Below, in pieces: positions 53,094 to 61,399 of a DNA stretch of 64,000 bases. The position numbers and the translations under genes are program-made. The notes under the pieces were generated by a model. The model saw nothing but the letters and a program-made list of their open reading frames with translations, was not told where the DNA came from and did not search any database. Every line of letters starts with the position of its first letter. The first letter of the stretch is position 1. Source of the stretch: Methanoculleus bourgensis MS2 (GTDB lineage: Archaea > Halobacteriota > Methanomicrobia > Methanomicrobiales > Methanoculleaceae); the NCBI RefSeq assembly GCF_000304355.2, contig NC_018227.2:1736001-1800000 (forward strand). The letters are read 5' to 3'.

Positions 53094-53834
53094 ATGCCTG
53101 ATGAGCGTATAGGCTGCTCCACCTGCTGCCTGATGGACCGGCCACTCGATGAGGCGCTCGGCCTCATATCCAGCCGGACGGACCTCGCGGAGATCCTCTC
53201 GGACGGCCCTCACTCCCTCTTCCTCGCAGAAGAGACATGTTACTCCTTCGACCTTGGGTACACGGTCCACGCCCCGGTCGCCGACGTCAACATCGCATCC
53301 GAGAACGAGCACCTGCGGAGGGCAACCATCAGGGTTCTTGCAGACCTCGCTTCTGTCTGTGACCGTATCGGCGCAGCGCGGCTGGTCATTCACCCGGGGC
53401 ATATCTGGGGGGAGGAGGTGCGGGATGCCGCACGGCGGGCCCTCGACCGTTCGCTCGACGACCTGGCTGCTCTCCAGCGAGAGGTGAGCGTCCGGTTCGC
53501 CATCGAGAACATGGGGGCGTGGGACATCTGTTTCTTCAGGGAACCAGGGTTCCTCGACCGTCTCGCCGCCCTCGACCTCGGCTTCGCCCTCGATGTGGGG
53601 CACGCCCACGTCAACGGCAACCTTGAAGCGTTCCTGGAAGAAGGGGAGGCGATCCATGTCCACCTGCACGACAACTGCGGCAACCGGGACGACCACCTGG
53701 GATGCGGCGAAGGCGAGATCGATTTTCTCCGTGTACTGCAGGCCGTCCCGCGGAGCGCCACGAAGGTCGTCGAACCGAGTTCTTTTCAACAGTACGAGAG
53801 GAGCCTTGAGCACCTGCGGCCGCTCTCGCCCTGA
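53094..53834 (+). CDS. Xylose-isomerase-like TIM-barrel protein (sugar phosphate isomerase/epimerase family)
   Basis: A 246-residue cytosolic TIM-barrel protein of the AP-endonuclease-2/xylose-isomerase superfamily. Metal-binding patterns are visible: LVIHPGHIWGEE, FAIENMGAWDI, FALDVGHAHVNGN and IHVHLHDNCGNRDDH. The reaction is not known. It begins 11 bases after the propeller gene. The frame continues far upstream inside that gene, but only from the ATG at 53094 does it match the family. Confidence 0.75.
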   Translation: MPDERIGCSTCCLMDRPLDEALGLISSRTDLAEILSDGPHSLFLAEETCYSFDLGYTVHAPVADVNIASENEHLRRATIRVLADLASVCDRIGAARLVIHPGHIWGEEVRDAARRALDRSLDDLAALQREVSVRFAIENMGAWDICFFREPGFLDRLAALDLGFALDVGHAHVNGNLEAFLEEGEAIHVHLHDNCGNRDDHLGCGEGEIDFLRVLQAVPRSATKVVEPSSFQQYERSLEHLRPLSP

Positions 53835-53838
53835 ATCT

Positions 53839-54240
53839 TCATGGACCCCTCCCGAGCAGCCGTTCCACCGCCGTGCGGAACGCGAGAAACTCTTTTGAGA
53901 CCACCGCCCCCTGAGAGCCGGGATAGGCGTTTGCGCCCCGCGCGACGATGCTGCGCCCGTCGATCTCCAGCCGCAGGTGCCAGTAGATGACATCGCAGCA
54001 GGAGTGAGCGGAGACGTACTCAGGCTCCCACCCCCAGACACCAAGCCGGTCCGCGGTCTCCGTGAACCGCGCCCACTCCTCCGGTGTAGGGGATGCCTCC
54101 ATCACGACCCCCGAGTAGCCGCCCCCACTCGCCCACTCGTAGAGGAGCCGGCCGTCCACGAGCCTGACGTAGAGAGACGGCCCGACGCTCCCGCCGATGT
54201 AGAACTCGAACGCCTCCGGGAGAGTCGTCCTGGTGCACAT
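53839..54240 (-). CDS. Hypothetical protein following the ECF transporter genes
   Basis: A 133-residue protein that I do not recognise. It has PEAFEFYIGGSVGPSLYVRL, LLYEWASGGGYSGVVME, a middle with EPEYVSAHSCCDVIYWHLRL and a C-terminal helix FRTAVERLLGRG. No membrane segment or signal is evident. Its start lies seven bases after the ecfT stop, so it is likely the last gene of the ECF operon. The CC and His residues could bind a metal, but that is only a suggestion. Confidence 0.6.
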   Translation of the reverse strand: MCTRTTLPEAFEFYIGGSVGPSLYVRLVDGRLLYEWASGGGYSGVVMEASPTPEEWARFTETADRLGVWGWEPEYVSAHSCCDVIYWHLRLEIDGRSIVARGANAYPGSQGAVVSKEFLAFRTAVERLLGRGP

Positions 54241-54247
54241 ACCCTGG

Positions 54248-55033
54248 TTATACGAGCAGCAGGGCCAAATACCCTGCGACGAGAAGCCCCATACAGCAGA
54301 TCCCGGCGATATCAGCCCTGCCCGGAGAGAGGTCGCGCATCGGCGTCCGCATACCGGAGCGGTAGCCCCGCAGGTCGATGGTCAGCCCGAGGATTGTGGC
54401 TTTCCCGAGGGAGTTTGCGACCAGCGGAATGAGGATGGGAAAGAGGCCCCGGACCTTGCCGGCAGGCCCCCTCCCCGGGTTGTAGGCGCGGGCGAGTTGC
54501 GCCTCGTGGATCCGTTTCCCCTCAAGCTGCAGGCTCGGGATGAACCGGAGCGCTATCAGGAACATGAGCGTGTAGTCCACCGGCATCCGGAGGCGGTCCA
54601 TGACATGGACCAGGTCGCGCGGCTGGGTGGATATGACCAGGACCTGGAAGGTAAAGATCATCGCCGCAAACCGGAGCGACATCGCAAGCGCCAGGTCGAC
54701 CGCCCCTGCCGTGACCGGGAAGGCCCCGCCGATGACCGGGACCGCTGATGGGACCAGGTAGCCGAGGGTCTCCCCGCTCTGAATGGTCAGCACCGTGAGG
54801 ATGAGCAGGCTTGCCGCAAGCATGAGGAGCAGCGGCACCTGGCGGAGGAGGTCGCGGGCAAGCCCCGCAATAGCCGCTGCTGCCAGAACCGCCCCCACAA
54901 GAGCCGCGAGCATCACGGTATCGCTCGTCAGCACCGCGAGGGCCACGACGACGACGGCAAAGATCAGTTTGGTGAACGGGTGGAGGCGGTGAAAGGCGCT
55001 CTCCCGGGTGACGTACTGCATAATCTCGGGCAT
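54248..55033 (-). CDS. ecfT: ECF transporter transmembrane component EcfT
   Basis: The T component that couples ATPase to substrate-binding S component in energy-coupling-factor vitamin and metal importers. The 261-residue protein has HRLHPFTKLIFAVVVVALAV at the N-terminus, LMFLIALRFIPSLQLEGKRI and the coupling motif EAQLARAYNPGRG; a typical second ARG-type motif is RGYRSGMRTPMR. The ATG lies inside the ATPase gene just after a GAGGAGG, so the reading frames overlap by 70 bases. Confidence 0.85.
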   Translation of the reverse strand: MPEIMQYVTRESAFHRLHPFTKLIFAVVVVALAVLTSDTVMLAALVGAVLAAAAIAGLARDLLRQVPLLLMLAASLLILTVLTIQSGETLGYLVPSAVPVIGGAFPVTAGAVDLALAMSLRFAAMIFTFQVLVISTQPRDLVHVMDRLRMPVDYTLMFLIALRFIPSLQLEGKRIHEAQLARAYNPGRGPAGKVRGLFPILIPLVANSLGKATILGLTIDLRGYRSGMRTPMRDLSPGRADIAGICCMGLLVAGYLALLLV

Positions 55034-56463
55034 GGTTCCTCCTCAAGGGTTCTTCCGTCAGGGACGATTCGCCCCTGCTCCATCCTGATGATCCTGTCTG
55101 CGTAATTCTCTACCAGGCGCATATCGTGCGACACCATGACGATCGTATGGCCGTCCCGCCGGAGGCGGCCGAGGATGGCCATGATCTCTGCAGATTCCCG
55201 GGCATCGAGCCCTGTTGTGGGCTCGTCGAGGACGATCACCTTTGGCCTCATGGCGATGACGCAGGCTATGGCCAGGCGCTGCCGCTCGCCCCGCGAGAGC
55301 GACCGCGGGTAAGCCGCCTTCCGGTGGAGGAGGCCGACCTCGCGGAGGGCCGCATCGACCCCGGTAGCCTGCGGGCCGCCGGGGTTGATGTTCAGAAGAC
55401 CAAACGCTACCTCCTCCTCCACAGTCTCGGCAAAGAGCATGGTATCAGGGTTCTGGAAGACCAGGCCCACGTGACGCGCGAGATCGCTCACCCGGGTTGT
55501 CGCAGCATCGAGGCCGTCGACGAAGACGCTTCCCGCGGTTGGGCGGAGCAGTCCGTTGAAGTGCTTGACGAGCGTCGTCTTCCCTGACCCGTTCTCCCCG
55601 ACAATGGCCACGATCTCGCCCGGGGCAACATCGAGGTCGACCCCCTCAAGGGCGGTCACCCCGTCGTAGCGGTGGGTGAGCCCCCTGATCGATATGATGG
55701 GCGCTGCCGCGCCCTCCCGCTGGGGTGCAGGGGGCCGGACGGCGCCTTCCGGGCGCTGCAGGACCTCTCCGGGGATTCCCTCTCTCGTGACAACCCCTCC
55801 CTCGATCAGGATCATCCGGTCCGCGATCCCGGCGAGGTCGTCGAGTTTCTGCTCGACGATGAGCACGGCCGTGCCCTCCTCCGAGAGCCGCCGGAGAAGC
55901 GCTGATATCGCGCCGGTTGCCTCTGCATCCAGTTCGGCGGTCGGTTCATCCAGGATCAGGATCCCGGTGCCGAGGGCGAGGGTTGCGGCGATGGCGACCC
56001 GCTGTTTCTGCCCGCCGGAGAGGGTGTGCGGCGCCCGGTCAGCGAGATCGACGATCCCGGTCGCCTCCATCACGTGGCGGAGCCTCCGGTGCATCTCTTC
56101 CCGGGAGAGACCGAGGTTCTCAAGTCCGGAGGCCACCTCCTCCTCAACGGTTGAGAAGATGAGCTGGGCTTCGGCGTCGTCGAAGACCACTCCGACATTT
56201 CTCCCGATCCCGGCCATGCCGGGGTAGTCCCGGACGTCCTTTCCGAGGATGGTCATACTGCCCTCGAGTATGCCCCCGTAGTCATGGTGGAGGATCCCGG
56301 ACGCCGCAAGGCAGAGGGTCGTCTTCCCTGCCCCGGTAGGACCGGTGACGAAGACGATCTCCCCCCTCCGGATATCGAGGTTGATCCGGCTGAGTGCCGG
56401 CGACTCCGACCCGGGGTAGGTGTAGGAGACATCTGCAAGGGAGAGTACGGTCTCAGGAGTCAT
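54964..56463 (-). CDS. ECF transporter ATPase, two ABC domains fused
   Basis: A 499-residue tandem ATPase equivalent to EcfA1 plus EcfA2. Domain 1 has Walker A FVTGPTGAGKTTLCL, signature HTLSGGQKQRVAI and Walker B ILILDEPTAELD. Domain 2 has Walker A AIVGENGSGKTTLVKH, signature RSLSRGERQRLAI (a slight variant) and Walker B VIVLDEPTTGLD. The ATG at 56463 lies within the last codons of the S-component gene. The last ~20 residues are read from a region that also encodes the EcfT N-terminus and may be dispensable. Confidence 0.85.
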   Translation of the reverse strand: MTPETVLSLADVSYTYPGSESPALSRINLDIRRGEIVFVTGPTGAGKTTLCLAASGILHHDYGGILEGSMTILGKDVRDYPGMAGIGRNVGVVFDDAEAQLIFSTVEEEVASGLENLGLSREEMHRRLRHVMEATGIVDLADRAPHTLSGGQKQRVAIAATLALGTGILILDEPTAELDAEATGAISALLRRLSEEGTAVLIVEQKLDDLAGIADRMILIEGGVVTREGIPGEVLQRPEGAVRPPAPQREGAAAPIISIRGLTHRYDGVTALEGVDLDVAPGEIVAIVGENGSGKTTLVKHFNGLLRPTAGSVFVDGLDAATTRVSDLARHVGLVFQNPDTMLFAETVEEEVAFGLLNINPGGPQATGVDAALREVGLLHRKAAYPRSLSRGERQRLAIACVIAMRPKVIVLDEPTTGLDARESAEIMAILGRLRRDGHTIVMVSHDMRLVENYADRIIRMEQGRIVPDGRTLEEEPCPRLCSTSPGRAPFTASTRSPN

Positions 56464-57019
56464 CGACCCGCCTCGCGCCCGGGGACAGGGCTGCCTGCCC
56501 GGTGCTCCGCGAGAGGGCGCGCGATGCCGGCACCTCGAGCGCCTGCGCAACAACGGCGTTGACCGTTGCCGTTATGAGCACGATCGGGACGGTGACCGCG
56601 AGGAACGCGCTGACAGTCCCGAACTTGCCAAGGACCGTCGGGGCCACCGCGATGAGCGCGACGAGGATGAAAGAGAACCCGCTTGCCATGGTGGCCAGAA
56701 GCGTTGTCACCGCGGGAGCGAGGACGAACCGGTCTCTCAGCACCAGGTAGACCCCCAGGCAGACGATAGCCCCAAGGGGTTCGCTGATGAGGTTTGCGGG
56801 CGGGAAGACCGAGTGGCTGATGAGGGCACATATGACGCCCGCCACAACGCCGATCCCGAGCGCCTCCCGGAACGTGGGCACGACAAGGATGATGGCGAGG
56901 CTGTAGAAGGCGATCACGAGGTTCGATACGATGGGGCCGGGGATCAGGAGGGACATGTACCTGACGATGGCCCCTACGGCAAGGAGTATGCCGACGATTG
57001 CAATATCTCTTGATTTCAT
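56453..57019 (-). CDS. ECF transporter substrate-binding S component
   Basis: A 188-residue protein with about six membrane helices (IAIVGILLAVGAIVRYMSLL, NLVIAFYSLAIILVV, EALGIGVVAGVICALI and others). Its size, and its position before the fused ATPase and EcfT, mark it as an S component. The substrate cannot be read: no thiamine, biotin, riboflavin or cobalt motif is recognised, and no riboswitch-like leader is seen. The ATG at 57019 gives a proper start; the open frame continues upstream into the promoter. Confidence 0.75.
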   Translation of the reverse strand: MKSRDIAIVGILLAVGAIVRYMSLLIPGPIVSNLVIAFYSLAIILVVPTFREALGIGVVAGVICALISHSVFPPANLISEPLGAIVCLGVYLVLRDRFVLAPAVTTLLATMASGFSFILVALIAVAPTVLGKFGTVSAFLAVTVPIVLITATVNAVVAQALEVPASRALSRSTGQAALSPGARRVDDS

Positions 57020-57169
57020 GGTATCACGCTCTGGATATTGACAGGCTGCCCGGTCCTGCTGGGTGCAGGACGGGGAGGCTCTGTGCAATAGTAAGCACGG
57101 ATGTACAAAATAGTGCATGGGTGTATATATAGATACTTATTTGGCGTGAAAACGGGACCCGGGGCCGGA

Positions 57170-57232
57170 GTGGAGCATTTGACCTTATCGTGCAGATCCT
57201 GATGCGTGGGAGTGATCGCCGTCTCGCGCGGA
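57170..57232 (-). repeat. 65-bp dispersed intergenic repeat, copy 3
   Basis: On the minus strand: GACGGCGATCACTCCCACGC, ATCAGGATCTGCACGATAAG and GTCAAATGCTCCACTCC. Closest to copies 2 and 5. The gap 57020-57449 also holds the S-component promoter (TATA-like sequence near 57130-57140) and hairpin copy 7. Confidence 0.62.
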
Positions 57233-57278
57233 AGCACGCGGGAGGACGTGAAGTTCGGTTGCCGGGCGATATAGTCCC

Positions 57279-57353
57279 CTTCGCGCCCTTCGCGGCTTCG
57301 CGTGAGGTTTCAGTATGGAGAGGTGCTACAGTCTCTCGCGCTCTCGCGCGAAG
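57279..57353. repeat. TTCGCG-rich hairpin repeat, copy 7
   Basis: CTTCGCGCCCTTCGCGGCTT and the core GGTTTCAGTATGGAGAGG, then CTCTCGCGCTCTCGCGCGAAG split across 57332-57353. Core and right end match copy 5. Confidence 0.7.
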
Positions 57354-57449
57354 TATTCTCGTTTTCTGCCTCGTCCTTCGTGCTCTCCCGCGTGCTTTCG
57401 CGTGACACAACAATCGCATAGAAATAATAGGTGCAATGATCCGGGAGGC

Positions 57450-58031
57450 TCATCGCCGCCTGGAGAGGAGCGCTGCAGCAAGCACTGCACCGGTCGTTGC
57501 AATCGCCGCGGCTGCCGGTGCTGCCGCCGTCGGTGTGGGCGAGGGTGACGCCGCTGGCGTCGATGGTGTGGTCGCTACCTCTTTGGGCGTCACGGTGGTC
57601 GGGGTGGCCGTCTCCGTCACCGGGGTGCCTGGCGGCGTCCCGAGGGTGACGGGAATGGTCGTGTAGCCCCCTCCGGAGAGGTCGGCTCGGTCGACGGGCG
57701 CGTCCACGGCGTAGACGGTATAGGTCCCGGGATCGAGCCCGGCCTCGCCTGTCCTCCAGCGGTAGGTCCAGTGGTCGTCGGCACCGACCGTCACCGTCGT
57801 GAAGCTCTCCGGGTTCCCCGATTGGACGGGCGTAGCAGGGTCTTCAAGCCTTCCGCCGGCTGAAGGCAGGTTCGGGCCAGTTACGAAGAGGTAGACGGTA
57901 TCGCTCCCCGTGCTCGTCCCCGTGAGCGTGATCTCGCTCCCGGGGTAGGCCGTGACGGCGCCGGCCGGGGCAGCGGCAACGAGGGCGATGACGAGAAGGA
58001 TACCGGCCAGGGTTTTAGGATGTGCAGGCAT
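57450..58031 (-). CDS. Secreted surface protein with Thr/Pro linker and C-terminal anchor
   Basis: A 193-residue exported protein of unknown role. Signal peptide PAHPKTLAGILLVIALVAAA ends near AGA/VTAYPG. One beta-sandwich-like domain follows (GSEITLTGTSTGSDTVYLFV, DDHWTYRWRTGEAGLDPGTY), reminiscent of DUF3821-type methanogen surface domains. A Thr/Pro/Ala-rich linker and a short hydrophobic helix ending in LLSRRR close the protein. The ATG at 58031 is picked for the signal peptide. Confidence 0.62.
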   Translation of the reverse strand: MPAHPKTLAGILLVIALVAAAPAGAVTAYPGSEITLTGTSTGSDTVYLFVTGPNLPSAGGRLEDPATPVQSGNPESFTTVTVGADDHWTYRWRTGEAGLDPGTYTVYAVDAPVDRADLSGGGYTTIPVTLGTPPGTPVTETATPTTVTPKEVATTPSTPAASPSPTPTAAAPAAAAIATTGAVLAAALLSRRR

Positions 58032-58080
58032 GGGGTTCACCACCACCCGGTGGATCCTGGAGATGATGAACCTGATCCTG

Positions 58081-59073
58081 TCAGGCGGGAACAGTGTGTC
58101 CGGCGCCGGTATACGCCTCCACGAGCAGCCTGGTGCTCGCCTTCGGCACGCCTTCCCGGGGCGTGAATCGTGCTCCATCGAGTGCAGCGAAGATCGATCC
58201 TATGGCTGCGGCGTGCGACCTGCCGTAGCCCCCCTCGAGCGCGAGGGCGAGAGCCCCCGGCCGCGCCTCCAGCAGCATCCCGGTCAGGACACCAAAGTCA
58301 TCGGGGCGAAGGAGCATCGAGCCGAGCGGGTCGTCAAACGCCGCATCCTGCCCCGCCGAGACCACAACGAGGTCGGGCTCGAACCGCCGGATCGCGGGAA
58401 GAAAGATCCGCCGGAAGACCAGGGCATAGTCGGCGCCGGTCGAGCCTGACTCGAGAGGCGCGTTGATGGTATACCCGACGCCCGGGCCTGATCCCTGCTC
58501 CTCCGGCCAGCCGGTCCCCGGGAAGACCCCCATCTGGTGGACCGAGCAGTAGAGCACCCGGTCAGAGGTGTAGAATGCTGTCTGCGTCCCGTTGCCGTGG
58601 TGCAGGTCCCAGTCCACGATGGCGACCCGATCGACCTCGCGGAGCGCCCGGGCCGTGGCGACGGCGACGTTGTTGAAGAGACAGAACCCCATCGCCCGGT
58701 CAGGCATGGCGTGGTGCCCAGGCGGGCGCACCAGGGCAAACGAGTGCTCGCCGTCGAGCGCCTGCTCCACCGCCTGCCAGGCGGCCCCGGTAGCATACAG
58801 GGCCGCATCAAACGATCCCCAGGTGAGGTAGGTGTCAGGGTCGATGTAGCAGGCCCTGCCCGGGGGACACGCCCTGCAGAGCGAGCGGATGGCGGCGATC
58901 TGCCGGTGGGTGTGCACTAACGCAAGGTCCCCGGGCAGGGCCTGTTCCGGCGCTATGCGGCGGGCACCACCCGGCACCCCGGCGAGGGCAGCCTTAAGGC
59001 GTGCCTCTGACTCGGGATGGTCGGGGTCGTTATGTGCCGCAAAGAGGTCGCCGGTTACAACCGAACAGGGCAT
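58081..59073 (-). CDS. Histone deacetylase-family (HdaH/AcuC-like) hydrolase
   Basis: A 330-residue zinc-dependent deacetylase-fold enzyme. Active-site segments are intact: RPPGHHAMPDRAMGFCLFNN (catalytic His pair), AIVDWDLHHGNGTQ (Asp and His zinc ligands), VVSAGQDAAFDDPLG (second Asp ligand) and LALEGGYGRS (transition-state Tyr). The natural substrate in archaea is uncertain; acetylated lysine, polyamines or small amides are options. The ATG at 59073 fits the family N-terminus (VVTGDLFAAHNDPDHPES). It is divergent from the homocysteine-hydrolase gene. Confidence 0.88.
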   Translation of the reverse strand: MPCSVVTGDLFAAHNDPDHPESEARLKAALAGVPGGARRIAPEQALPGDLALVHTHRQIAAIRSLCRACPPGRACYIDPDTYLTWGSFDAALYATGAAWQAVEQALDGEHSFALVRPPGHHAMPDRAMGFCLFNNVAVATARALREVDRVAIVDWDLHHGNGTQTAFYTSDRVLYCSVHQMGVFPGTGWPEEQGSGPGVGYTINAPLESGSTGADYALVFRRIFLPAIRRFEPDLVVVSAGQDAAFDDPLGSMLLRPDDFGVLTGMLLEARPGALALALEGGYGRSHAAAIGSIFAALDGARFTPREGVPKASTRLLVEAYTGAGHTVPA

Positions 59074-59286
59074 TGCTGATCGGGGCCGGATTGTCGGCAC
59101 CTCGATATGAACCTTACCCGGCCGGGCATCGGGTGCGAAGAGAAGTGGGCGTGAGCGTCCGGAGGATGCGTGAGGTACCCCCACCGGAAGAATCGCGCAA
59201 TAACCTCAGGTTTAAGTAATGCGGGTAGATACTTTTACAGGCAAACCGGAGGAATATCCGGGCAGAAAACCGGTCTGGTGTATCTG

Positions 59287-60513
59287 ATGAAGTCTGGAGA
59301 TCTAAAAATTGCGTGGGCGGGGCAGTATATGCCGGTACTCTCGTCCATTCGGAAGCGATTTGATGAGGAGAGGCCGTTTGCCGGCATGACTGTCGGTATG
59401 GCCCTGCATGTCGAGGCAAAGACCGCGGTGCTGGTCGAGACCCTGGCGGCAGGTGGTGCGGAGGTTCATATCACGGGGTGCAACCCCCTCTCGACCCAGG
59501 ACGACGTCTCGGCGGCGCTCAATACCCGGCAGGGGATCCACTCCTATGCCCGGCGCGGCGCCGGCGTCGAGGAGTACTACGCGGCCATCGACCGGGTGCT
59601 CGATGCCCGCCCTGCCATCACCATCGACGACGGTATGGACCTGATCCATCGCATCCACACCGAACGGCGGGAGGTGCTGGACTCGATCATAGGCGGGTGC
59701 GAGGAGACCACGACCGGTATCCACCGGCTCCGGGCGATGGCACGGGACGGGGCGCTCGCGTTCCCGGTCATCGCCGTCAACGATACCCCGATGAAGCATT
59801 TCTTCGACAACGTCCACGGCACCGGGGAGAGTTCGCTTGCGTCTATCATGATAACGACAAACGTCCTCATCGCCGGTAAGCAGATTGTCGTTGCAGGCTA
59901 TGGTTTCTGCGGCCGGGGGCTTGCGCAGAAGGCCCGGAACCTCGGCGCCCGTGTCATCGTGACCGAGGTCGACCCCAGGAGGGCGCTACAGGCACATATG
60001 GACGGGTTTGACGTCATGACGATGGACCAGGCGGCCCCCCTCGGTGATATCTTCGTCACCACCACCGGGAATACGAGCATCATCACGGAGCGGCATTTCC
60101 CGAACCTGAAGAACGGGGCCATCCTCGCCAACGCCGGGCACTTCAACGTGGAGATCGACGTCGAGTGGCTCGCATCGCACAGTGACTCTGTCATCCACCG
60201 GGACGGCATCGATACCTACACCCTCGGCGGCAAGGCCATCCATCTCCTCGCCGAAGGAAGACTCGTGAACCTCGCAACACCGAAGGGCATGGGCCACCCC
60301 ATTGAGGTGATGGACCTGAGTTTCTCAGTCCAGGCTCTCTCTGCAGAGTTTATCGCAAAACACGGTCGTCAACTTGCTCCAGGCGTGCACGACGTCCCTT
60401 CGGTCATCGATGAGGAGGTGGCACGGTTGAAGCTTGCCGCGCTCGGCCTCTCTATCGACCGGCTGACACCGGAGCAGGAAACCTACATGAGCAGCTGGAC
60501 GATCGGGACGTAA
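59287..60513 (+). CDS. ahcY: S-adenosylhomocysteine / S-inosylhomocysteine hydrolase
   Basis: This enzyme recycles the by-product of SAM-dependent methylation. The 408-residue protein has MALHVEAKTAVLVETLAAGG, NPLSTQDDVSAAL, GCEETTTGIHRLRAM and the NAD-binding VVAGYGFCGRGLAQKARNLG. In Methanocaldococcus the homologue acts on S-inosylhomocysteine after deamination, so that substrate is likely here too; sequence inspection alone does not decide. The ATG at 59287 precedes a family-like N-terminus (KIAWAGQYMPVLSSI). Confidence 0.92.
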   Translation: MKSGDLKIAWAGQYMPVLSSIRKRFDEERPFAGMTVGMALHVEAKTAVLVETLAAGGAEVHITGCNPLSTQDDVSAALNTRQGIHSYARRGAGVEEYYAAIDRVLDARPAITIDDGMDLIHRIHTERREVLDSIIGGCEETTTGIHRLRAMARDGALAFPVIAVNDTPMKHFFDNVHGTGESSLASIMITTNVLIAGKQIVVAGYGFCGRGLAQKARNLGARVIVTEVDPRRALQAHMDGFDVMTMDQAAPLGDIFVTTTGNTSIITERHFPNLKNGAILANAGHFNVEIDVEWLASHSDSVIHRDGIDTYTLGGKAIHLLAEGRLVNLATPKGMGHPIEVMDLSFSVQALSAEFIAKHGRQLAPGVHDVPSVIDEEVARLKLAALGLSIDRLTPEQETYMSSWTIGT

Positions 60514-60556
60514 AACTTTCCACGTTCTCTTTTTGCCCCGGTCCACCGCTCCTGGA

Positions 60557-60784
60557 CTATTGCCGGGTCAATCACTAAGCGTCGGATAGAGTGGGCGTGC
60601 TAGTGCTCGTTGTCATCTTAAACCCAAAAATCCGACGTCACCTTCGCGATCTTCCGCGTGAGGTTGTAGCGGGCTCCCCGTCTTCATATGTGGCAATTGG
60701 CATTCCACCTCGTGCATCGAAATCTTCAAAATAAAGTGACACGATGCACTATTGCGACAATTTGTCGTTGACCTGGCACTGGTG
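60557..60784. mobile_element. 228-bp non-coding element with terminal inverted repeats, copy 2
   Basis: Left end ACTATTGCCGGGTCAA and right end TTGACCTGGCACTGGT are imperfect inverted repeats (13 of 16). Internal blocks GGGCGTGCTAGTGCTCGTTG (60593 on) and TGACACGATGCACTATTGCG (60737 on) align with the 341-bp element at 41360, but the central hairpins are missing. Confidence 0.62.
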
Positions 60785-61023
60785 CATCATTTCACCTAAA
60801 TTTTCCATAAGGACATCTTCGGGGTGGCGACCGGGAGGCTCCCCTGCCCTGTTCCATCGTGCCCCGGGTCCGGCTTGTGGGGGGAGGGGGCTCGCCCCCT
60901 CCCCTGTTCTCACCCCCCAGGATGATAGCCACCACGGTCCACTGCCCGGGGAGCCCGATGAGCAGGTTGTTTTCATGCGTGCAGCCCGGAGAGCGTAGCC
61001 TGATGGTTGTTGCATGGGCACCA

Positions 61024-61090
61024 TTGCCTCACGCGAGCGGTTGGTGATCCGCGCCAGAACCCGCAACATAAGATAAAATGGCCTACTGGT
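61024..61090 (+). repeat. 65-bp dispersed intergenic repeat, copy 4
   Basis: CCTCACGCGAGCGGTTGGTG, ATCCGCGCCAGAACCCGC, then ACATAAGATAAAATGGCC. Followed by a second copy about 80 bases on. Confidence 0.65.
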
Positions 61091-61101
61091 GCATCTAATA
61101 G

Positions 61102-61176
61102 TTTCCACGCGAGGTGGCGATCACCCCCGCGCACCAGAACCCGCAAAATAAGGTGAAATGCTCCGCTATGCCGGCG
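61102..61176 (+). repeat. 65-bp dispersed intergenic repeat, copy 5
   Basis: TTTCCACGCGAGGTGGCGATC, then the conserved centre CGCACCAGAACCCGCAAAAT, then AAGGTGAAATGCTCCGC. Taken as the reference for the family. Confidence 0.68.
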
Positions 61177-61399
61177 AGTCCCCGGGAAAGGCCAGGTCCG
61201 GTCTGCCGATCTCCTGCGCCCGGGAGACCCCTTTCACCCGTGCAGCATGAGACTATCCTCATATGGGTATCACGGTGCGAGAAGAGAAAGAGTTCGCCTT
61301 CCAGGACATGATTTTGGCCTCCAATGGGGGATTCCGGGGTTTTGGTTGGGTTAAATTGATTCTTCTGGAGATCTGGTGAACAGTCAGGCCTGAGGGGCA

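Larger units (their letters stand above)
60785..61399. other. Repeat-rich intergenic region without a gene
   Basis: Holds two copies of the 65-bp repeat (61024-61090 and 61102-61176) in direct tandem, a GC-rich stretch around 60880-60920, and no open frame with family resemblance. Frames of 84-119 codons here lack any recognisable motif. Confidence 0.55.
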
